Positions 21,631 to 33,600 of a stretch of 64,000 nucleotides of DNA are shown one piece after another. Positions within the stretch are counted from its first letter, which is position 1, and every line of letters begins with the position of its first letter. This DNA comes from Branchiostoma floridae (Eukaryota > Chordata > Leptocardii > Amphioxiformes > Branchiostomatidae). Made by a program: the position numbers and the translations under genes. The notes under the pieces were generated by a model. It did no database searches. It was not told the origin of the DNA and saw only the letters and a program-made list of their open reading frames with translations. The stretch lies in the NCBI RefSeq assembly GCF_000003815.2, contig NC_049982.1, positions 1,843,434 to 1,907,433 of the forward strand. The letters run 5' to 3'.

Positions 21631-24600
21631 GAATGAATCAATCAATCAATCGTGCCAGAAAGAGGTTACTCAAGCAACTGGATATGATTTTGGAATAGGT
21701 CAGACGTTTCATACAGCCACCCGGTGTCTTGCTTGAGTAACTGCTTTTGGACGTATCTTGTTACCTGGATGTCTAACCTTCATTCACGAATCAATCAATC
21801 ATTTAGAGGGTCTGGACTGGTCACATTTTTAAAACCGGGTTCCAGCGGGACAGCTTTCGGGAACGAAAAGTATGATATATGAGACACAAAACTACTCAAG
21901 ACGTAAAGAGAATAGTCGCGGGCATTATTTCCGGATATTTTAACATTTCTGTATTCCGTTTCCACCAACAGCCCGACCGGGCCCTGTGTGGAAGTGTGAC
22001 GTTAGCAGAAGCAGCAAAAGATCTAGAATAAAGCAACAAATAAATGAATTCATCTCCTACCCTGCCACCCCCATACACATTGTACCCATACTTAAGTAAA
22101 ACAAATATGAATATTAATGAAACGTCTTCTGAGCCTAGTCTTATGGAAACTTGAGTCCAAGCCGCAAACTTTACAGGCATGTCCATGTGCAGTCCCTTGA
22201 TTAAGTGTCTTTTGTTGCAAATGCTTGATCAATGTTTCTTTCTAATGGACTCAAAAGAATATCGACATCTTCATAGCTCTTCGAATTTCATGTCTACATA
22301 TCTTGATATTGATAAACTTTGATAAATGGTTACGGTCTTACCATCAATGTTGGAAGTTACGATTATGACCCAGTAGGTCACCTGGCAGGTCATGATCGTT
22401 ACTTTGACGTAAAAAAGAAGACGAAGGTCACCGTAAGGCTATAAAGGCCTGGTTTCTTCATATTCATTTACAACTGGGCGTGCTTCCTATAAGCACACTT
22501 ACAGCATACCATTCAGGTGAGTTTTGACATGGCAAACTTTAATAGAGACGGGCATAGGCTAGGGCCATGCCCACCAATTGCGCTGGAAAGAAATTAGCAT
22601 TAGGTAGTTATAAGGTTACTACAAATTTTCCTCAAGCAGTGCCTGCTTTTTAACGACAAGGTACAGACCTCCAAAATTTGTAGTAATTGTATTCGTACGT
22701 GACTGATAAACCTAAACGAAAGTAGTTATAGAATTTTACTGAATACTCAATACCATATTACTTATGCTGCACCTTTTGGATCCTTGATAATCCCACCTAA
22801 AGACGTTTCCGTGCAGATGTACACGGCTGAAAGCAATTGCCTCGATCTCCTGTGAGCTACGCGAAATGACAGACCTGATAACTAGTTACAGGTTTAGTCA
22901 GCTCGTAATGGCAGGTCTCATGTGCGTGGTCAGGTCGCGACCTAAGAACTCCAGCTTCTCATCCAGCATGACGCATTTAGAACGCATTTCATTTAAATGT
23001 ACAATCTGCGTGTAGGGTCAGGCCAAAGTTCGACCTTCCCCCTTTCTTCTGCGAGGAAGACATCTTCATTTGACTAACAGGTTCAGTTAAGGATATCTAC
23101 CGTCTAAATTCTGTTAACCTGATCTAACCTCTGCCTAACACGATCTTTGTATCTGCTCCATGCCCGGGCAATTCAATATACATCGAGAATTGAAACGTCC
23201 GCCGCCGGCATTCAGTTTTTGTAGCTGGAAATAACCTTTGCTCGATGTATAACAAGCTTAAGAGTTCTCTTTCAAAACTCCAGCAATCGGGTATCTTGGC
23301 TGAATTAAACTAAGCTGTATGCATCAATATATGTGGGTTTAAATGTAAACTGAAAAGCTTAAAATTGCCATGCCAATCATTATAGTGCGAAAGTGATGAA
23401 AGGCGGATGCATAAACAGGGGCGTGGAGAAAGAGAAGAAACGTTGCTTAGAAGGTGTGGAAAGATACCCCCCCCCCCAAAGTATTCCAGACCTGTAACTG
23501 TCTGGCACGGTATCCCTGATAATCCCAGAATACCCGCATCGTTGCTAAATCGGCACGGCATCCGACCAGGCTCTGCCCACCAGACAGATGAACAGGAACG
23601 CTGCCGTCTTCGACCAAACCATAACAGCATTAGCGCTGAGCTTCTGTCCTTTTGGCTATCTTCCAGCACCCCTACTCTAACCCTCTGTAGTCACATAGAA
23701 TGATGTGAGACATAGCCAAAGGCGGAAAGGTGCATAGATATAAAGTGCCATAAATTTTTCTTAGAAATTATACTGTAGAGGAACGTTAAGTAAAAGGGTA
23801 ATTCTGATTTTCCCGTGAGCTATACGTATAGCACCGTCTTATTGGCTTAATCTGTCAACGGGGGGCCATACTTTACCCTGGAGACAAATGAACAGGAACG
23901 CTGGCAAATTTACCGTCTTCAAGATATCACCTTAACAGCATTAGAGCCGACCTCCTGGCCTTTGGTATTTCCCAGCGCCCCTACAGCCTACCTCCCTGTG
24001 GTTCAGCTTCAAACGGAACTCGGGCAGACCTGGAGCCTGATCAATTACTCTGTCCTGCTCATCGGCGGGAGTTTGTCTCTCCCTGACTCTCGTCCTGACA
24101 CACCGCTCCATTTTCATAAAGCCAATTACTACCTCAGACTTAGGCTAAGGGCACAACCTGCCATACGTGCAATTTGTCCGTACGTTTTTTATGGAGCCAC
24201 GCCCGCCACATATTTCTGAAATCGTTCAGGCTGTACCCGGCAGGTGCGTCGCCCGTACTGGCTCGTACGGGGGGCGAATCCGCAGCCCGATGGCAAAGTT
24301 TTGCCTGCACGTAAAACTCTACGGCGCGCCTGCGTGCTCCAAAATCCGTCGGATTCCCTACGAGTTCGTACGGAGGCGGTACTTACCACTTACGAATCCC
24401 ATGGGATTGCCCAAGTTTTGGCACGTAGACAGCACGTTTTTGCACGTACGGCGGGTTGTGCCCTTAGCTTTACCCATCGGCTGGACTCTCTCCTTGACCC
24501 GCATCCTGACCCACCGCTCCATTTTTATAAAGCCAATTACTGCCTCAGACTTGAGGTGGACTCTCACTGCACTTGCGGCACCTGTGCGGCACTCGTAGAT

Positions 24601-27600
24601 AACTCAACAAATTCCAGGGATAAAGAACGAGTTTTCTTAGTGCTCTTTGTGTATGTGGTATTTTGTTTTACGTATTACAAAATAACTAAACTGTAAAAAA
24701 AATCGGAGAAAATAACAAAGCAGTGACGCAGTGAACAAACCCCGCAGTGACGCAAGCTTGACGCAAGTGCAGTGAGAGTGCACCTTTACTCATCGACAGG
24801 TGTTTGGCTTCCCTGTGACTTTCCTCGCGACCCACCACTCCGTTTTCGTAAAGCCAATTACTACCTCAGACTAACGCAGCAGCCGAGGAGATTCTTAAGT
24901 CAATAGGAGTCCGAAGTACGTATAAGTACGTATAAGATAAAAATCCACAAGATGGCCTCATCTGCCCAAGTCATTTCCTGTTGGTATCATATTCTTATTC
25001 ATACTCCTGGTGTTGAATAAAGAGTTCAGCGTCTCCAAAAGGTCGTTAAATTGTAGCAGTCAGTTTGAAAGAAGGTATAATGAATTGAAATCCAAGTCTT
25101 GTAAGTAGGAGAAGGATTTTAAGATAGACACCTGAGCAATCGTCTGATGTTGTCCATATAATCGGCTTAAACTGGCTTTTTCTTTCAAGCGGTAATAATC
25201 ACAACGGGCTCCTAGGCCTGTAGCGCAGTATGTTGCCAAAGCATCGATTTTGACTCAGGATTCGCGTGTTCCTAATTGAAAACCGTGCTCAAGCTGGACT
25301 CAAGCAATCTTCGGTCTTGAACTTCATCTCTCAGCGCGGCTCGCGGTTGGTCGGACTCAGGAACATCAAGTTTCGGGACAAATTGATCACCTCGGGTTTG
25401 AATGCCAGTCTAATTTGTCGCCATCGCCGTGCCCGGACGGGAGGTCCCACTGGCATGCAGAGCTTGTCGGCTTGTCTCTGTAGCGAGAGCTTCTCGGCTT
25501 GCCGCCCTAAAGGCGCTTTCTCATTTCACTTGCGTCAAGCTTGCGTCACTGTTGGGTTCGTCCATTGCGTCACCGTTTTGTTATTTTTTCCGATTTTTTA
25601 TGACTTAGATATTGCGTAATACGCAAACGTATGACTTAGAAAACGACAAAATGTACTAAAAGTAATTCGTTTTTTATCTCTAAAATTCGTTTGGTATCTT
25701 TCCAACCCCGCATTGACGCAAACTTGTCGCAAGCTTGACGCAAGTCAGTGAGAGTGCGGCGTAACCCGCCGCAGTAGATTCACACCTCGTTAGGAAGGAT
25801 CTAGCTCATGCAGGTTAGGTCGTCCATCCATCTTGTACTGACCTCATAACTACAGGGGCTCCTGATTAAGTCTGTAATTAAAAGTAAATTATCCCCCAAG
25901 CTATGATTTATCTTCCATGGAAAAAAACAGCAACAAGAACTTTCTAAAACTTTGTAGTTGGAGGGAACAGTTTACTTAGCAAACAAGAAAGTTGACAATC
26001 CATGCTGTGGTACTGCCCCCTGTATGACCCTTGGGATAACAAATTGCACACCTCTATATCATGAGTCCTATATTACCACATGTGGTTATTTGTGTTGATT
26101 GCCTTCCTATGTTTCCGTAATCCTTTCTGACAGTTAAGAATGCCATACAGGCCTGTGAAAGATACCGTGCTTGGCCAGGAAACGCTGACCCTACAATATA
26201 TACATGGTAATCTAAATATGTCATCATCAGTTGTTTGAAACCTGCCTGATAGTGAGCATGAAGCCCTATTAATTGCGATGTGCTAATCTCTGATTGAAAG
26301 GATACTTTTTGGTGACGTTATGCATGTGTATGCCGCACCATGTACAGTTGTGGTGATAAGGAAGATGTTGGATAATGCGTAAGTTGTAGTTGAGAAGGTT
26401 TTGCGTATTCAGCCTTGGCAGCTTGCAGAACTGGTTGGATGTCGTTGTGGTAGGTATGATACTATCGAAAAATCTAAATAATTGCTATTTACCGTCATAA
26501 ACCTTTTTTTTTTCAATAGTCATCTTGACGTATGGTGTTAGGAACTTAGCGATAAGTATCCAATTTCCTATTTCCAATAAAATGTGATACTGGAGACAAC
26601 GTAATTAATGAATCATTAAATTAATCACCAACTCAAAAGACTTGGACTTCCAGGAATTCTTGACTAAATGTTCCAATTCAGCTATCTGATCCAGTTCCTC
26701 AGGACGTGATACACGTGTGATGATGTGACGTAATGCATACGTGACGTCAGAAGTGGGTCAAAGTTAGTTGGAAGGCTCTACCCCAAGAGAACAATTAAAT
26801 TTCTCTTTAATTAATGTAATTCAGATGAACTTCTCTGTCTGTCACGACACCCTGACCCCTGGTTAACCCAGAGTGTACGAGATGTATGACTGCTCCACAT
26901 ACGGCGACGGTTTATATTGTACTTGTTCGCCTCTGTGTTTCACTAATCCCACTGTAAGCAGCCCCAGTCATTACAAAGCCGGGCAATAAGTGCGGAGTGC
27001 GCACTATGGAGCCGGAACACGGGAGCGCTTCTGTGTTTCATTCACCCTACTCTAATAACCCCATACCCCCTCCCCCGACCGCGCTCTCGCCACGCGCTCT
27101 CTGCGACCTAAAATTTGACAGCGCGCTTAACGAATTGTATAGAAAACAAAACGAATATTTTTACGCTTCGTGTGTTTTGTTGTCTTTTCATTCAGCCTTC
27201 TTGACTCCGCATGATATACCCAGTATGAAATCGAACATTACACAAATCTGTTTTAGGTCGCTGTGAGAGCGCAGTGCGATCGCCGTCTAGTGGAAAGCGG
27301 ATCTTTAAGGTGAGGTCACACGTGCGTATACATTCAAGTCCGCATGAGGCGCGCATGGAAGCATTAGACTCCACCAGGCCCCATAGGTCGTTTGAAAAAT
27401 AATAGAAATTCGACAAACGTATACAGGTAACATTTCAGACGAGTTAGCTTGGTCGCTAACCATACTTCTCGGTCAGCTAACTCATCTGGCATGTTATGTA
27501 TCTATATTTGTCCAATTTGTACTATTTTCCCGCGACCTGGTAGAGACTAAGAGCTTCATACGCAGCTCAAACTGACTCGAATATATACGCATGTGTGACC

Positions 27601-30600
27601 CCACTTTAAGCTGCTCCAGTCATTACAAAGCCGGGTAGTAAGTGCGGAGTGCGCACTATGGAGCCGGAACACGAAGCGCCCAGCAGGTCATGGGTGTCAA
27701 TCATGGGAAGATGTGGCTTAGAAAGGTAACGAAGCAGATGATCAGGCCGGAATTCATCTCCTATCAACACGATTTATCAGCATATTATCCGGTCCCTGCG
27801 GAGGGTAAGGGTCTTCAGCAATACCCTTCCCCGATGAGTACAGTCAGGCCGGATAAGGCATGTCTGCAAAACCATTACCCATGTGATAGAAGATGCATGT
27901 ACTTTTTATCACCACCTGTGCAATAGTTGTAGATTGTAGACATACTTGTTTCAACTTCCCTGTGCTGGTCAAGTGTGCTCTTACTCATGTGATAGGAGAC
28001 ACATGTACTTTTTACCACCACCTGTGCAATAGCCGTAGATTGTAGACATAATTGTTTCAACTTGTCTGTGCTGGTTAAATGTACTCTTACTCATGTGATA
28101 GGAGACACATGTACTTTTTACCACCACCTGTGCAATAGCCGTAGATTGTAGACATAATTGTTTCAACTTGTCTGTGCTGGTCAAATGTACTCTAACTCAC
28201 GCGATAGGAGACACAAAGTACTTTTTATCACTACCTGTGCGATAGTTGTAGATTGTAGAGTTACTAGTCCTATTGCGCTTAACAAAATGTACGTTTACTC
28301 ATGTGATAGTGGGCACTTGTACTTTGTACTACTCCCTGTACATTAGCTATAGGATGACAAGAACAATCTATGTTATGTATAAACAACACAATCAAAACTT
28401 AATGAGTATGTTTTCGAAGTTTCCGTCAATCTGATGCCAATATAAAAGCAGCGATTGATTCCGAAAGCGATATCATCAGACAGGTTAGTACAACATAGAA
28501 TATTAGACAATTCTTTTTCACAACCAATTTTTCTCACTTTTCTTACGATTCGATGTCTCTCAGACAAGTTCCCTTGGACCTTCTGACTGGAGGTCTGCTT
28601 CTCTCTTCAATCAGAAACTCTGAGGAAGGTGTCCGAGAGACATCGAAACGTAAGCAAACGAGTACAAAAAGTGGTTGTGATAAAGAATTGTCTTATATCC
28701 TAGCACCCATTAATGATGAGGACAGCGGACATGTAAAGTGGGTCACCGGTCTGTACCGGGTATTGATCCGTTTTGCCGGGATCAGTGGAAAACAACCCCA
28801 CATCGATCAGCTGCTCTATGTCTATGAGCCGAAATTAAATGTTTAGTTCATAGTCTGATCATGATATTGTCAAGCTGAGAACAGATTTCGTTCCATGTCA
28901 AACATAAGCCTTTGTTGTGATCACAGATCTTTACCATGTATGTGAGGAGCAGTTCAGCCATCCAGATCACGAGGAAAGTCAAAGAACCTTCTTCGATACA
29001 AAACGTCATATCATTCTCAGATCATTATTACTACATTTGCCTTAGAAACACAAGGTGAGAAAGCTTTTGTGGATTTACGAATCGACTAGCCCAAAATGAC
29101 TGTGACTGTCGATAATGATGAGGGCTTTTCTTTGGCTTGGTGCTTTCTTTTTCTAGTATTTTACATATTCTACCATCGATTTTCTTAACTCAATAAAGTC
29201 CCCATAAAAAATTACCTTGTCTGTTTCGCGTACAGTGAACCCCAGTAACCCGCGCTGTGCTGCCCAGAAACGGCTTTTCCATCAACACGATCTGGCGGCC
29301 TTTATTACAATAGGCTTCCAAAAGAACTACATTAAGTTAACGGCCATTTAATGGTGACCAATTGAAGGCAATATTAGGTCTTAGTCTGCTGATGAAACAT
29401 CACAATTTCCAATCACAATTTCCGCCGGTCAATACTGAAATAAACTGTGTGTCATCCGTGGTCGATGGTACTGGCATTATGGGACAAAGTTTCAAATTAA
29501 AGCTGGGAAGCCTTCTTTTACGTGTGTGGTCGGACAATAGTAATTATAATTTTGCAAAAGAAAAGGCTGTTGATAATTTGTAACACTCATACATCAGTGT
29601 GCCAGAGGCCTTTGTCCCTATTGGAGTCATTGGATCAGATATCTAGTTGCCATTATTTTCAATGACATGTTATGAAAAGGATCTAATGGCCAGAACATGT
29701 TTGTAGTCGCTTTAGCTTCAAGAAGCGTTACAGGTCTTTGTTGTTAAGAAAGACGCGATTAATAGATATCGATACCATTCTAGGCTATTAAGCACTATGC
29801 ATGATACGGTACAGAAAAAAAAAGTGTCTATCTCATATATATTCACCAGCCTTCTTCATTCGAACCGAAATTAGAGAGATAGCAAATGTGCCAAGAAGAT
29901 GTGTTTTTTATCATGCTGAGATCAAACCTCCTTCAAGGGGCAGGGCAACTTTCGATGCCTCTTACCAGTTCCGGCATCAGCCGAACAGCTACAGGAGGCA
30001 TTTGAGTTGAGCACCCCTCTCCATCCGCAGCTTAGAAAATTGCCGCCGCCATGTCGCTCGGGTTAACTCAGCTCTTTCATCTTAAGAGCGGACCATAACT
30101 ATAACCAGGGGTGCAGGCGGATCTGCGGCCGTCTGTAAGTGGATTGCTGTGAGAATCAATGCACTAAGAAGGGCTTACTTCAAAATAGATGGGAAAGAAA
30201 ACGCCCAGGGCAGTGAGGGAAATAGATGAAACGAATTCGGAAGACACGATCTTTCCAAACGTATTGGTCAGTGATAGATGCGGATATCCGGGGAGACGAG
30301 AAGAGTGCCAGGAAATTACAGAATGAATATGTTTTAGGATGTCTTTAGTATTAGTATCCGTTAGTATATAATATGCAGTTCTCTTTACACGTACATTTAT
30401 GTCTGCACACAGCAAAAACCTGTCAGGAATCTACAACAACGTTTTAGACTTTCTGACCATACAAAGGTGACCTCGGCATTGATTTTACACGAAAGAGATG
30501 TCACAAATGTAAACGCAGCGTTATTTGTCACATGTAAATAGAGAATAGATTTGATGATTGAATATGTCTTCAAGCATATGATATTAGAATGTATACGAAC

Positions 30601-33600
30601 GTATAGAATCTAATCTATCACTATTTACGTTCTGTCATCGCTGACTTTTATGTTGGATGATGATAAATGCAGCACATAAACTGCATCAATTTCTTCCACG
30701 AAATTGGTTGAATGTTATTTTCGTTAGATCGTATTAAGTCAAAGGGGCAGACTGCAACCTTTAGATAAAACGCTACAGTTTTTATATTTCATCAATCACT
30801 GTTGTGACATTCTGACAAGTGAAGATGCAAAGTTAGTGCGGTAACCATAAAGCAGATGTTTGCCAAGGTCAGAAATAAACGAATCAAAATGAGTAATATT
30901 CGTCTTTATTAACAGATAGCTTTTACGCAGATATATCTATTTTCGTAAAAACTCACAAGATATTACTGATTCAATTCAATTGGAAGCGTGGAAATTATGA
31001 CTATCCATCATCCAAATGACAACTTATATTGAGATTTCCGGTGTTAGTGTTAGTACAAATATCAACAAGGGATGGAGGTCATCCGCTCTAGTATGGCTTA
31101 CGAATGTTTTTTTTACATGAGTAGTGTTCTGAAGGGATTAGAAGTGATAAAATATAGCTGTGGTTATCATAAGTATATTTCAATATCAATGAGCTTTAGG
31201 TGATATCTGTATGGTCTGACACCAACATATGGTTATTGTGCTCCACTTCCTGTTGAAAATTCTGGAATATGGCAAGCCAAAATTGATATATGGCACATCA
31301 AAGTTGGTGGGTCAGTTATTTAGGCAGGAGGGCCATGCACTGACTTACGGCCATCGAGGTTCCAGTATGGCATACGAATGTTTGTTTATGCCGCAAGCTC
31401 TCTAAAGGGATTCAAAGTCCATTCCTCCAACCATCTAACGACCTTAATAACAGGACGTGCTTTGAGTTAAAATGCTGCTCTAGAGTCTCCTGATTGGGAT
31501 CATCCTAATCTGGTTTACAGTACCGTAACGATTCAGTCTCGTACGAGGTACAGTAGTGGCAAGTAAAGGTTCTAGGCTCCGAATTCGTCTACTACATGTA
31601 TATGTAACCAAACTTTCAAGTTGAAAACACAGTTGCCAAACAAAACTTCCAAATGATACGACCCTTCTGAAGCAGTCGGACGCGTAGAATCACCCGAGGT
31701 ATTCCAGGAACGGAAAAACATGATCTCGGTTTATCTTTCCGGATCCATTACTGCGTTACTGCCATTCTTCATTTTTGTGTGCGCGTGTTGTGTTCATCTG
31801 TGTGCCTTCCAAGACAGACGTTTGTGAGCTAATATTAGGTAAAAGCAAACGTAGACTCGTCAAACTGTCATTTTAGTTTGCCTCGTATCTACACCGGGGA
31901 TGAATATGGCCCTCTTGTTGTAACGATACGCCCATCTATCATCTTAATTGCTCTTCTCTCAAGGAATCAGACACTTTTTTTCATTCCGTCACGGCGTGTG
32001 GCAATAAGAACTAACAAGTCTCAGGCCAGTAGCTGAATTTTTAGAAGCTTCCAGCCAATTGTTCCCGTGGCGTTGGACAGGCTCAGCCGGCTGCGATGAG
32101 TTTAGAAATAGTGTATACATGTAAGACGGTGGCACCTCTGCAGGAATATAATAACGTACAGCTTTCCGTGTGACGTAGGGTCATAAAGGGAGAAATCCCT
32201 CTTATCTTTTACTTGTCTTTTTTCATTCAGTTCCTCCACTTCCGAAATAAAATGAAATATCGTGTGACATGTATTCGATCAGTATCATAGACAATTTCCG
32301 CCAAGTTTGCGCCAAGTTACACTGTGGTCTTAAGAATACGATAAAAGAAAAACAACGACAACTTGCCCACTGGCGCTGCTGAATTTTTAGACAGCAAAAT
32401 AAATCAAATAAAATCAATTTACTACAGTTTCATCATGACATGCTCACTTGGTTCTTTTGTCTTGGCGTCTTGTATAGTAATAGTAAAGTTTGTCAAGTTC
32501 ATTGTGATTCCTAATATGTCAAGGTTGTGAATCTTCAAACGGTCACACCAGGAGCAATTACCCCGCATTGAGGTCACCTGGGTCAGTCCTGGGTTCGCGC
32601 AGGGGGCAGTCATTCTGTTGTGCTGACCTCGTCAATCATCTCATCTGGTAACAGGTCCCCCTGACTGGTGACTATCAAAGGGTACCTAATTCCCCAGGAC
32701 AGTTTAACTACTGGAATGTCAAATCAAAGGATAGCAGAAACTTTTAACTGCCTGTAGCTCAGTTCATGTATATTTCAATTCTAGTTCTATTGCATATATG
32801 CAACTTATCTGACGTTGTTGACACAATATGACGCTGCTGCTAAATTTGACTGACAAGAAGCACCCAGCTATGGAGATGCTGCTCATTAGTGGTGATCTAG
32901 TGCCATAGAATGTTCACTCGTGTTTGCCTTAATTAACTACGTGAGCCCAGTCTGAAGAAAGTGATCGAATTGCGTATGAAACATAAAAATGGGAGAGCGG
33001 GATATGAAATGACGTTGGAGTCTAATTTTGGTTCCTCCGTGATCAAGAGTAAGAACGTCTTGACGTGGGAAAGAAGATTGAGCTGCTTTTTTATTATTCT
33101 AATGGAGAAACAGTTACATACATAGTGGCGACTCAAATAAACAACATTATATGTAATAGCCTTTATTGCACATTCATGCCCTATCGGGCTAAGTACAGGC
33201 ATATAGATACAAAGGGTATTAGCGTAACCACTAAACACAGTTCAAGCTTGTTTCTAACTGAAATATTTTTGTTTACTCTAACACCTTCCTGTTTGCTTCA
33301 GTGGCGACCAACATCTCTACCTAGTCCTTATAGTTAGGGAGGGGAATGGGGTGTAGTCATTTTTTTTCATTACAACAAAAAGGACATACAGCACACAGTG
33401 GAGCCACACTCAAGCAGACAGGCTTATATATTGTCACTGGACAAAACCTGATACATGATATATAACAGAAAACATGTAAACGGGAACGTCTGATGTATAG
33501 GAACATTGACAGGAAATTGAATTTCGGCAAGAAAAACAACAACTTATGACATTGGGCAAGATACTGGTACAATATACCTGTTGAAACGCAATATAAATCA

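Larger units (their letters stand above)
24060..24872. repeat. Three ~80-bp direct repeats with TIR elements at both junctions
   Basis: Copies at ~24060-24142, 24475-24553 and 24793-24872 start catcg and end 'gccaattactacctcagact'. Between copies 1 and 2 sits a family-C element; between copies 2 and 3 sits a family-B element. Confidence 0.75.

Noticed and set aside
30045-30105. Strong Kozak-like gccgccgccATGTCG on the plus strand
   Set aside because: The frame ends after 15 codons and no donor continues it.
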